Below, piece by piece: positions 47,097 through 57,953 of a DNA stretch of 64,000 bases. The DNA is from Pectinophora gossypiella (Eukaryota > Arthropoda > Insecta > Lepidoptera > Gelechiidae). The notes under the pieces were generated by a model. That model did not search any database and had not been told where the DNA came from. It saw only the letters and a list, made by a program, of their open reading frames with translations. The position numbers and the translations under genes were made by a program. Every line of letters begins with the position of its first letter. The first letter of the stretch is position 1. The stretch spans positions 62,001 through 126,000 of the forward strand of contig NC_065426.1 of NCBI RefSeq assembly GCF_024362695.1, given 5' to 3'.

Positions 47097-48993
47097 ATGG
47101 GCGTAGTGAGCTCGCTGATGTACGCGGCAGCATCAGTGGCGCTGCTGGCGCTCGTGCTCGAGTGCTGCTGCCGGAACCGGCTGAAGCGCCTACGAGAGTC
47201 CCCGCAAATACTCGCTTGTGAGTTGTTAATATTTCTGTTTACTTTTTTGTTGTATCTTAATCTATATAAATACTTAAAAGGGAGGGGGTCTATGCACAGC
47301 AGTGGATATATCTCTACAGCCTGTTCTGTATAGATAGATCAATCTTAGTTTATGTGCTTATTTTCAGTAAAATGTAGCTCCCTTTGGCGAGTGCTACGTT
47401 GGAAATACATTACGCTACATGTACAATATGAAACCCATTATCAAAGTAAGACTCGCTTGGATTTTTTTCCTTCCTTGTGACGCCACGCTGCCAACTTCTG
47501 GGAAAAATCCGCACACACCTGCTATATTATATTCAAAGTTCATTATACTTTCCCTATACAATTGTAATGCACATGAAGAAGGTATACAAACTCAAATAAT
47601 ACAATAAAAACCCGGCCTGTGATCAGCGTGAATGTTAGAAATTCTGTATAACCTCCAGGAAGTTCCGTACCTACGAAAAGCAAAACCAGAGATGAGTAAG
47701 CTATTTAGGTACCTAGAGTACCTACCTATCACTATCTAGTGCGTCATGTGGACTCATATGTGATAGAAGGGATACAAATCAATCCCTTAGCGTATAGTTA
47801 GTACCTGCTCCACTTAGTTCAGGTTCAATCAGTGCCATATCATAAGCAACTACTTTCTCTAATAGTACTCTAATATGTCTGTATAATAGTAAATATTAAT
47901 GAGTTTGTAAACTCATTCTCTGCAATTAACACGGAATAGAAAAAAGATGTTGGAAAGGCCAAGTGAGCGCGAAAGGCGCGCCATACAAGTATGAGCAAAT
48001 TGAATTGGCTACTACGGTTCTCATACAAAATGCGCGTTAGGGCCTTTCTATCCTATTTCTTTTAACCCAATGTGGCAATTAATTAAAGTATTAGAGTATC
48101 TACCTACCTACTAATATAACGTACTCCACGGTTGTGCTCTGTAATGTATACATTTTTGAATTTTTGGTGTATTCTTATGTACTTTCGGCCGACCTCATAT
48201 TTATAAATGTTGCAGTGAACGTGGTGAACTCTAGCCAGTACCCGGTGGTGACGCCGTACCCCACGGGGCCGGTGGTAACCCCCTATCCCCCCGGGCCGCT
48301 GCGGCCTCCGCCGCCCGTAGCGTTCCCCGCGCAGGTGACGGTTGCCGTGCCCTGTCCCGCGTACTACCCTCCCGCTCCTAACATACAAAATGCTGAAAGT
48401 AAGTACATCCTAGAGGTTGTGAACATTCATTTAAAAAAGTATTCGATTATGTAGATATGCACATAACAGGAGGTAGATGCGTCATGTCAAACAATTGGCA
48501 CGTAGCAATATTGTTTCTTTTTTAGATGAAATGCACAATGATAGTGGCGTTTTTATTTACTTCGGTTATTTTTAAAGATTTGTCACTATCGCTGCCTCTT
48601 TATCATTTCACATAATATTTTGAATAGCAGCTATCGTAACAGTTCAACGTAATATATAAAGTAATAATTTGATATCTAAAACACTAATTGTTGATTTATA
48701 TTGCATCGTCCTGCATTTACGTCTATGATGACAGTTTCCTGTTATAAGTCGAATCACCCTTGGAAGAAAATGCTTTAGCGCAAGAAGGCTACCCTTTTGT
48801 AACCTTGTTAGTTCTGTTTTATGCAATACAGTATATTTGATTCGTAGTGGTGCTGTAATAATGATAAAACACAAGGAACATAAAGTAGATACAACACAAA
48901 CAACAATAACAATAATAACTTTGGTCCGCAGCGCCGCCGCCTTCATACGAGCAGGTGATGGCAGGCCAGCACTCCGTCCCTGCGCCGCGGTAA
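47097..48993 (+). CDS. One-TM Cys-rich/Pro-rich membrane protein with PPPSYEQV tail (paralogue 1)
   Basis: Coding exons 47074-47217 (ATG at 47097), 48216-48398 and 48932-48993, all phase 1 and in frame; 121 residues from that ATG. Residues 3-22 form one membrane segment (SSLMYAAASVALLALVLE) followed by CCCRNRLKRLRE, so the tail is cytosolic. The tail is Pro/Tyr-rich (VVTPYPTGPVVTPYPPGP) and ends TPPPSYEQVMAGQHSVPAPR, with a PPxY motif that binds WW domains of Nedd4-type ligases. This layout recalls the Shisa/WBP1/VOPP1 group, but no Cys-rich outer domain was found. Sequence before the ATG stays open in exon 47074 (CSVAGPE), so an upstream coding exon cannot be excluded. Same exon phases and TM-CCCR core as the gene at 57954. 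Confidence 0.75.
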
Positions 48994-51060
48994 TTCACAC
49001 ACACATACATCATACTTCTTTTGGTGCCATGGGGGACTATGGGAGTTCTGTTTCTTCCCTTAATATTGCTCGCCGTTGAATGTTGTTGTCAATATAAATA
49101 CAAACCAAAAATAAGTAAATGTATGAAATAATAAGTCGGCACCGAGAACATTGTTGAACGAAATAGAGTTTGTAATGATGCTGGCTCTGACATGGCATAA
49201 ATAGATACTCCCAGTTTTCGAATGATAATAATGGTCTGTGTTAGTTTTAGTCAAAACGATGTGAAGAAGATATTAAATACTGTCTTTCGCATTTAATATA
49301 TTTACTTTATTTTATTTTGGGCAACGAAACTTGTCCATCAAGTCTTGCTCTGATATGATTTAAATCTCATGAAATGATTTGCTTATCCGCGTTTATTGTT
49401 GTATTTATTTAGTGGCTCAAAACATTATCTATAATAATATAGAAGGTTAATAAAAAATATCCCCTTAAACTAAGTCCGCATTTTCAGCAACTATTGTCAT
49501 ATTGTTGTTTAAAAAATAATGATACAGCTTATTTACTTCACACTGTAGGTACAAGTCATCATAATATGGATTTACTGATTGTGTGTATTTCAGAGAACTT
49601 ACAATTAAAGCTTTTTGTAGGATTGTATTTCATTAGTGAGGTTATCATGATACCATTCCACAATAGCTAGAATATAATAATGTTTTGCGATTTTCCATTT
49701 CTGTAATTCTGAATTTAACAACTCACATTATTGTCTCGTGATTAAGAGTACTATCAATGAAATTGATACTTGGTTTTCCGCTTACGTGTCTGTATAAAAT
49801 ACTAATGTGGTTGAGTCATTAAGGGCTTATACGTGGGATAGGAAAACCTATACGTTGATATGTGCCATAATTAGTGAATGTGGGGTGCTCATAAAGTAAT
49901 GATTTATACGTATACCTGATACGAAGTACCACAAGGCTCGCAAATACACAGAAAACGGGTAAAATAATATTATTATACTGTGCTAAATTTAAGAAGTCGT
50001 AAGTCAATTTTATATTAATGTAGACTTACTGCAATAAAGGAGCTATTGTAAACAACATTCTGAAGAAATTCTTAAGGTTATAAAGACGTGTGTCCCTTAT
50101 TTATCCCTTAAGGGGTAGAGACTAAAATTAAATATTATTTGGATATTTAAGAGTTATTTTTTTTATTGTGTTAAGCAAATATTAACTATATAAAAGAAAA
50201 TGTATACTTATTTATAATAATTAAAATCTCAATGCATTATTGAAGTTCATAAAAAAATAAGTGATGTGTCAAAATGGACTTAGACTGATTTTATAATGTA
50301 GATGTGGAGATTGAACTTTTTAAATATACCGGTTATAATCAGTTTTTTGATCGATTTTTTACGAATACTTACATTAAGTGCTGCCTTGTCCATGGTGTAG
50401 TTAGCCCGTGAATTAATGGTGCGGCTACATAAAATACCCGTTATTGCAAATTTTATACTAAGTATTGTCTCCACTAAAAATGTACTGAGCAAAATTTTTG
50501 TATGGTGTCTATAATCTTTTTCGACTGCTATACAATGTTTTTCAACTTAAGGGTAGGATAGTACAGGCCTAACAATTTTGCTATTTTTAAGTTTTCATAG
50601 AGAAAAGACAAACATGATGTTATTATGTGTTGGTGAGGTGTTATATATAACTAGATAGTTATTTACATAAACTCAAACCCCGTGATCCCCAATGAGATGG
50701 GCAGATATCTCTATATTAGATCATATCAAGTAGTTATTCGTGTCTGAAAAATGATAGCTAAGCGGCTTAAGTATCAAACGTAGTAATTTACCATTAACCA
50801 AAGCTAATAAAAGAAATAAATAGCATTGTATTTTATATGATTTTTTCATTTTATTTGATCCTAGTACTCTTGATATCAAGTGTCGAAATAATGAGATATT
50901 ATTATAAAAAATGAAATGCCTAAAATTGTAAGCTGTGTGTACAGCAAATATAATATTTTGGCTTTGATAACTGGCACAATCAAAAGTGCTATGCTATAAT
51001 GCTATAATCCTGGCTGCAATTGTAAATAAGCGTGACAGTCCTCTCATACTGGACCTATAT
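48994..51060. other. AT-rich spacer
   Basis: 3' flank of the preceding gene; no exon or intact element recognised. Confidence 0.4.
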
Positions 51061-51404
51061 ACAGGGTGTAACGGAACGGGGGTATCAACCCGAAGTGTGC
51101 CTACTCTGTCACTATCTACAAATCACATGCGAGAGTATTGGCCGCCTAAATTCATATTTGCATTAGTTATGAGCAATTGAATTCCAGGTCTTCATGTAAT
51201 AAATTCAAATTTGCACAACACTACGTAGCAATCAGCTGTTCAAGGTATTTAACTTTTGAGTGAACAGCTACCACCTCTTTTATTTATGCCTGCCCTAGTA
51301 AAGGGTAAACGTGCCAGTGATGGCCATATTAATCAATATTTTTTAAATTGTTTTGTTTCATCCTTGTGAGGCCAAGATTTCCAGACACAATAGTTAAAAA
51401 AACA

Positions 51405-51552
51405 ATGGGCATTGGTCCCGGTTACTGCTTACTGATGTAATAAGTAGTCGTTACATGAGCCATGTCAGGGGCATTTGGCGGCTCAATAATAACCCTCGCA
51501 CCAGGATTGACGAGGTTGGTTATCCACCTCACAACCAATAGGATAGAACAAG
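51405..51552 (+). repeat. SINE family A, 3' part
   Basis: Has ATTGGTCCCGGTTACTGC, CGTTACATGAGCCATGTCAG and ATTGACGAGGTTGG. Confidence 0.65.
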
Positions 51553-51972
51553 ATGTGAACATACATAAATCACGGCTTTATCCCTAATGGACCAGACAGA
51601 GCTACAAGTAATTACACATATCTAATATCACACTTACTGCGCTACTGAGATGGGCAGAGTCACTTTGTTGTACAAGTTTTGTCCAAAAATGTAGTCGATT
51701 ACCTACATTAATAGTTGATAAAGAAATGTACTTTACAATGCATCTCGTCTCCTTGTGTAGTATGCTTTATTTTATGATTACGTAATATCAGGCTCCCTTA
51801 ACACCGTCATCCAGGTCAAATGGGCATCACACTAGCGGCGAATGCGTTCATGGCTAGCTAGGTACGGGACAGTTTCATTAGAATACTTTCAGAGTTTTGC
51901 AGGCCCTAAACAACTACTACTACTCATACACAGTTACCACCAATCACTGACTAAGGTGTGCAAATACTAACA

Positions 51973-52140
51973 CCTCACTTTACAATGGATCAAAGGACAC
52001 AGTGATTCAAGAGGTAACGACGCGGCGGACGAGTTGGCCAGAAGGGGAACGGGAGGTAACAGCCATCGGTCCGGAACCGATATTGCCGATCTCATTCGGA
52101 CAGGTCCGCTCGCTGCTACGAACGAGAGCAGCCAACAAAC
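51973..52140 (+). pseudogene. LINE ORF2 RNase H fragment
   Basis: Plus-strand reading LQWIKGHSDSRGNDAADELA is the RNase H C-terminal motif (K/PGH...GNxxADxLA) found in Jockey/I/R1-type LINEs. It is open for only about 50 codons and is interrupted by the insert from about 52144. The rest of its C-terminus appears at 53345. Confidence 0.7.
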
Positions 52141-52143
52141 ACA

Positions 52144-52330
52144 CCTTTTTTTGACGTGACTTATCGAAGTTTTGCCGCAAATGACATTAACTACTTGGCC
52201 GGACAAATGGGGAGCGCTGAAGGCTCTCACCCGGTACAACGTTTAAGACAACAGGCCTGAGGGTGCCCAGTTGGGCGCGAACCTCGGCTCAGGGCGTCGT
52301 CTGAGAGGAAAAATATTTGAAAGAATTAAA
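52144..52330 (+). repeat. Repeat family E copy
   Basis: Starts TTTTTTTGACGTGACTTATC and has ACTACTTGGCCGGACAAATG, CAACAGGCCTGAGGGTGCCC. Longest copy of the family in the window. Confidence 0.7.
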
Positions 52331-52429
52331 CGACCCTAGTAAGTCGATAGCGATAAGCGCTGATTGAGGGAAGTCGTCGACCACGCCGGCGGTGTCGGTA
52401 TCGGGGTCCTGAAATGTTTGTTGTCGCGA

Positions 52430-53340
52430 GCTGATTGGCTGATTCTATGGCTAGAGTAATCGGGTCGTCGGGATCGTATTACATACTTCGGACGCCGATG
52501 CTATTCAGTACCGTTCCTAAGCGGGATGTATTCGGAAGCCGCAACTACCAGGGGATTTGGTTGGTGCGGAGCAGAATCAAAAAAACTAATTTGAGCCATT
52601 GGGCAATGGTTGGCAGACTTAGGTCAATGTGCAGATTTTCATTGCGATGGAACCACGAACGATTTTGTATTTCCTGTAGACGGTGGATTTGAGAGAGACT
52701 CGCGTGAGCGAAAACTACCCCTGCATAGGTCATGATCGGACGGATGCAAGTCGTGTAGATTCCAAAGGGATAATTTACTACGCTTGTTAAGGAGACAATG
52801 AACACGGCCCATTACAAACGTGGCGCGATCGCGCACACGTTTGATATGGGCCTTGAAAGTAAGACGTCTATCTAAGACTACGCCGAGATATTTGACTTGC
52901 TCCTCCCAAGGGATCGGCTTGCCAGACATCTTGATGACTTAAGTTGACAGCGTGACCGTGACGTATTATAATAGCCCTTTGAAAAGTACACCGCTGCACT
53001 TTTCTCCGGGTTTACCTTGATTCTCCATTTGCGAAACTACTTGCCCAAGGCATTGGCGCGTTGGAGAATTCCGGTCATCATAACTCGACCACGGCACGAA
53101 GAATAGATGGCTGTATCATCCGCAAATAAAGCTAGTTCGGTATTAGGGTATTTGGGAATGAACAAACACACCAGACTATGAACCACCGTAAATAAATGCA
53201 GGCAGGCTAAGTTGGCACTACCCAACATCAATAGTTGTCTCTCCAAAAGAATTCTAAATGTGAAGAGGTCTCCACTAATACAGGTAACAGCTGCAGGTAA
53301 CAGGTGTAGCTGTGTGGTCACGGTGATATCAACAAACATC
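52430..53340 (-). pseudogene. Jockey-type reverse transcriptase fragment
   Basis: Minus-strand frames hold ALFADDTAIYSS (catalytic FADD, near 53110), then VKYLGVVLDRRLTFKAHI, and IRPIMTYAGVVFAHAS. This is the usual order of the thumb region of Jockey-group LINEs. Frames are shifted relative to each other and broken. It lies inside the split plus-strand LINE fragment. Confidence 0.8.
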
Positions 53341-53344
53341 TGTT

Positions 53345-53520
53345 TACACTAGGTGTCACCGACAAGCCCCTGTGCAGAACCTGCATGGACGAGACAGCGG
53401 CCCATGTGCTACTGGAGTGTGAAGGAGCCGCCAACTACCGGGTCCGGCACCTTGGCCAGACGGGGTGCCTCCCTGAGGCGACCGGCAACGTCAGAGGCTT
53501 CTTAGAATTCCTTGGGGATT
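53345..53520 (+). pseudogene. LINE ORF2 C-terminal Cys/His fragment
   Basis: Reads GVTDKPLCRTCMDETAAHVL and LECEGAANYR, the Cys/His tail found after RNase H in R1/Jockey/I-type LINEs, then FLEFLGDLQ. Probably the continuation of 51973-52140. Confidence 0.65.
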
Positions 53521-53871
53521 TACAACATAGTAAAAGCAAAATAAATTTCTCAAGTACCGTTGTGACTGCCTACCCCTTAGTGATACGGGCGTGATATTAT
53601 GTTAGTATGTTCTGATTACTTATGGCTCTGCCCACCCCATTAGGGATACGAGCAGCTGCAAGTGATTGTGTATCTTATTAACGAGACATTAATGTTACGT
53701 TTACAACATAGTAAAGACAAAATCAATTTCTCAAGTAAAGTACCTACCTAACATAACTTTACTTTTACTATGACATGGTAAAAGTAATCTTAAAATAAGT
53801 ACTTTCGTACAATACAATAATACTTTATTGCGTACAAGGAATTAAAAACACATAACAGTATTTTTTTAAAT

Positions 53872-54033
53872 CTTTCTATCGTGTGGGTTGTGAGGTGGAT
53901 TACCAACCTCATCAACCCTGGTGTCAGGGTAACTATTGAGCCGCCAGAGGCTCCTGACATGACTCATGTAATAACTACTTTCTTACATGAGTAAGTAGTC
54001 ACCGGGACCAACCGTGCCTTCCGAAGCACGGAA
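53872..54033 (-). repeat. SINE family A, 3' part
   Basis: Has CTATCGTGTGGGTTGTGAGG, AACCTCATCAACCCTGGTGT and CCGTGCCTTCCGAAGCACGG. Confidence 0.7.
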
Positions 54034-54607
54034 TTGTAAATTGCATTGGGACAGTTAATGGGATTTATACCCTGTACCAGGATGCCAGGGCTCGCGAATA
54101 GAAAAAGGCACGCTAGTGTTTCAAACTATCGATAGTTCAGTATCGATTATCGATCATAATCATTTTCAACTACGATTTTGATTGGTAGAAATAAAAAAAT
54201 AGCTTTTCAAAAAATCTAAATCCATGGACTTTTGAGTTATTGAAATTCAGTTTAGACAATCAGCCCACTCAAAATAACCATACTATCGGAGTGTAGCAAT
54301 ACTACTGACTGAGGGCAAAATTATCGATAGTTTGTTATTAATCCGCAACGATACTATCGATTGTATTGCACTTAGGTAATAAAATCGAAAATGTTCCCAC
54401 TTTCCGAGTTATCAATAGTCTTGCTATCGATCGACTCTCGGTCGGGATAGATTATCGATAGACATTTTTTGATCGGCAAGCCCTAGTGCACCCGAAATTC
54501 AAAATGGCGGTGCTGTTAAGGGGAAGTTATCATTAACCATGATAAAAAATATTTTTTTTTTTTGTATTTTTTTTCCTTCCTAAATTGTAGTCGTGTATTA
54601 TCCAACA

Positions 54608-54860
54608 GTGAACAATAACATCACGCCTTTTTCCCATTGGAGTAGGCAGAGACTGCGGAATTTCACTTACCACTACACGCTCGTATCGCTACATGCCCGT
54701 ACCAAACATACATACATAATATCACGCCTTTATCTCTTATGGGGCAGACAGAGCCACAAGTAATCATAACATAGGTACATAAATAATTATCATGCTCGTA
54801 CCGCTAATGGGATGTTCTTGTGACTCTGCCCACCCCATTAGGGATACGGGCAGAGTGATA
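54608..54860 (+). repeat. Family C copies in tandem
   Basis: First ATCACGCCTTTTTCCC with GTAGGCAGAGACTGCGGA (54619-54705), then ATATCACGCCTTTATCTC with GACAGAGCCACAAG (54718-54860). Two diverged members of the same short-repeat type. Confidence 0.55.
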
Positions 54861-55289
54861 GTATGTCTTATTATTGACAGATTAATTTCGCCTTCTGCTA
54901 TTGCGCGGGATATTTGCGAAGAAACGTGGCAATTCTGTGTTAGTGCCAGAGTGTGAGCGCGGGTGATCCTTATTAGATAAACGACTTTTTTACTTTTCTA
55001 GGTTCAAAGTAAAATACGTACCTACTTTCATAAAATACAATACATTCATTCATTCATTCAAACAATACCATAAAAATATTTTATTGCGCACAAAGAAATA
55101 ACACACCCTTAAGTACCAGGATACTAGCATTCCAAAAGAGATAGAAACATGCACACGAAAGTAAACTGTCAAATTATTTGTCAGTGCTTGTTTACTATCT
55201 GTGGAGTGAAGTTCGAAATTTGGATTTGTTGTGATAACTGTGATCAGTGATAGTTCGAGGTGTCTTTGAGTAATGTAGGTTATTATGAA

Positions 55290-55735
55290 ATGATGATGTG
55301 TGTGGGTGCCGGCGATGGCAACTTAAGTGAAGCACGGAACTTGTATCAGCGATTCATAGAAGGTAGACCAGCTGATGAAGCCAGGCAACTGCCTTCACTG
55401 CATTGCTTCAGGAAAATGGTCAATCGCCTACTGCATTTAACGGGCTCTTTCCACGCGTCATCCGAGACTGGCCGCTCGGCGACCCGTGATCCGGAGTTTG
55501 AAGAAGCCGTACTAGCCGTGCAGCCAACCCAAGGACTACCACGCGAACCTTACCACATGCAACGTACGCCCGAGCTAATTCCTGCTGATTATTTACCTCG
55601 TGTGGCATTCTGAGAATGGTACCGAGTTCAAGTGGAAAGCTCACCAGACTTTGCTTCGAAAGTGTTGTGGACAGATGAAGCGGCAGGTCTGTGCATCGAA
55701 CGGGGATGACGACATTTCGAACCTTTCTTGTAAAA
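55290..55735 (+). pseudogene. Decayed DDE transposase (HTH plus first catalytic Asp), internally deleted
   Basis: An N-terminal helix-turn-helix region reads EARNLYQRFIEGRPADEARQ and FRKMVNRLLHLTGSF. Then come a linker (DPEFEEAVLAV) and HMQRTPELIPADYLPRVAF. The frame meets TGA at 55611 and goes on in the same frame to VLWTDEA, the motif with the first catalytic aspartate. After another TGA it jumps straight to RHFEPFL and a stop, so the region with the other catalytic residues is missing. The plan fits IS630/Tc1-mariner-related transposases common in insects. It cannot be active. Confidence 0.75.
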
Positions 55736-56265
55736 CGTAAGTCTAATTATTAATTACCTACCTACTTACCCACACTTTCACACTTTTTTTCCTATTTACT
55801 ATTAAATTAAATACCTTACCTAAACAAGTAGGTAATTTTAACTTATTTTACACGTCATAAAATAATGTGAGAATAGTTGTCAAAGCAAAATGACTCCAAT
55901 TATTAGATGCTTTAGTGTCATTCTTGTTTGTTACAGTCGCCGACGTGCCGCCGACTCGGATTGTTCCAATCGGCCGCCGACTCCTTTTGACGTTGCCGCC
56001 AAAGCCGCCGCCCGCTCGAATTTCGTACCTATCGCGGCCGTGCGAGCGCCGCGAGTACCAGGCGACCAGGACGCGCTAGGAGATTTGTGTAGTGCCAATA
56101 TTTGAGTGGATTAAGAACAGTGACCTCAATAGTGCTGTGCCGTGTTTTTTACATGCTGGAAATATTAAAATATTTTTTTAACTGAAATTGAAAAAAATAT
56201 CAAAAGTGTTTTTTTTTAATTGAAATTTTGCAGATAAGATCTACATAAGGTATAGTTTTGTCCCC

Positions 56266-56300
56266 TTTCGGCTTGATACCCCCCTTCCGTTACACCCTGT
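56266..56300 (-). repeat. Right terminal inverted repeat
   Basis: Reverse complement begins ACAGGGTGTAACGGAAGGGG and pairs with 51061-51095. Confidence 0.75.
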
Positions 56301-56365
56301 ATATACTGGACCATATATAAATATAAAGCGTGTCAAATCCCCTCTAGTTACAAGGTACTAACATA

Positions 56366-56490
56366 AGTGACTGGGCACCCTCAGGCCTGTTGTCTTAAAT
56401 TTTGTACCGGGTGAGAGCTCTCAGCGCTCCCCATTTGTCCGGTTAAGTAGTTAATGCCATCTGTGGCAAATCTACAATAAGTCACGTCAA
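56366..56490 (-). repeat. Repeat family E copy
   Basis: Has GGGCACCCTCAGGCCTGTTG, CTCCCCATTTGTCCGG and AATAAGTCACGTCAAAAAAC, reverse of 52144-52330. Confidence 0.7.
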
Positions 56491-57953
56491 AAAACAGAAA
56501 AAAGAAATATATGTATATATATTAAGTAAATTGTACTAACAAATAAATTAATCTGCGTTGTCTTTAATAAATAAAATTATTATGATTATTATGTCACTTA
56601 GAAATAAATTTAAAGAAATTAGTATTTTAACTTTGGCATCACAATATATCTTTGAAAACTTAATATAAATATTTAAAAAATAAAAATAAATTAAAAAATT
56701 TGCAAAAATAGCGATCGCCACATTGTTAATATCCGGAATAAAAATAAACTTGCTTTACAAGTCAGTCGATTACATAAGATCACTAAATCTTTTAAGGGGT
56801 AATATACGTTTTTACAATAAGATTCCCATTGACATTCAGAATTTGCCTTTCAACTTTTTAAAAGACAGTAGTTAAACAAAAACTTTACAAAAAAGGTTAT
56901 TATAAAGTTAGTGATTATTTAGAAGATATTAATGCATACGATTAACTGTCTGAGAACTGATATTAGGCAGCTAAATTACTCAATTGTATAAAAATATTTT
57001 ATGTTTATTTTTTTAAAGAACATCTAGGGCCCTGTGCCGAGGTTTTTCTTGCAGCGTCTTTTTCCCCCGGCTATACAGGTTGTGAGAAGCTGCAGTAATT
57101 TTAGGCGGATGAGACGTTCGTTATGTAAAAATTGACGATTCAAAGTGTAACTACGTTACCTACTGAATAAAGATATTTTTGAATTTGAATTATAATTTTT
57201 GAATGTTGACAATCCTGCATGCGTGTAGATAGGAGGATTATTTTTAAGCGCGAAAAAAATTTAAGCCTATATTTAAACAGTAAACTGCAACTAGAATTTA
57301 TTTGTACAAAATCGATTTAATTGATCGATCAATTATGTTCAAATAATTGTTGGTAACACTAGAATTTGCAATGTCAAATGGGAGCCGTTCTAAATTTTTA
57401 ATAATACCAAAAAGATTTTTAGAAATAAAAATAATTTTAATAATATACATCTAGTTAAATCACGAAATGATTTTTAAAGTTACGTAAAAGTTAAATAACA
57501 ATGAGTTGATAATTATATTTTAAGTTTTATTCTGGCTGTTTGTTATTAGGTAGGTTTGGGGTTAGTCATTTATTATGGTGTTTACGGACATGGATATTAG
57601 TTTATGAACGTTGTTGCCGTGCCTTGTTGAATCGATGTTTTTTTTTATGATTTTCCTTGCCCTGTGGGTTTTTCTGATTCTGAATCTTCCCTGCAGGTGA
57701 TTAATTAAACATAATCAAAAGAAGTGTTTCTATAGTTGAAGAGTTTGCGGAGGATGTGTATATGATTGCGTCATTGCGCGTCACTGCATCTTTCGTAGTC
57801 TGTGTTTTGTGAACCGGTTTGCGCTGAGTGTGGGGCGTTTTACCTTATCGTCGGTAAAACCCCTGTGAGTCACGGCGACCGCTGCGATGCCAGCGGCGGC
57901 ACTCGGGCGCGCCGCGGCTGACTGGCCGCGCGACTCGCTCCACTGACGGCGCT
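56491..57953. other. Spacer and 5' flank of paralogue 2
   Basis: AT-rich to about 57840, with a retroelement tail at 57030. From 57865 it turns CpG-rich up to the ATG at 57954, as a 5' UTR/promoter would. Confidence 0.45.
57030..57190 (+). repeat. Retroelement 3' tail, copy 2 of 2
   Basis: Has CCTGTGCCGAGGTTTTTCTT, GGCTATACAGGTTGTGAGAA, GGCGGATGAGACGTTCGTTA and ends GAATAAAGATATTTTTGAAT. Matches 42070-42222. Confidence 0.7.

Larger units (their letters stand above)
51061..56300 (+). mobile_element. DDE-type DNA transposon with TIRs, filled with later insertions
   Basis: Left end ACAGGGTGTAACGGAACGGG and right end (reverse complement) ACAGGGTGTAACGGAAGGGG agree over about 35 bases with about four mismatches, continuing GGTATCAA. 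A decayed DDE transposase lies near the right end in plus orientation. ATACTGGACC followed by TATAT-like sequence stands just outside both ends, in the same orientation. The middle (about 51400-55100) is made of SINEs and LINE fragments, so the original element was much shorter than 5240 bp. Confidence 0.7.
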
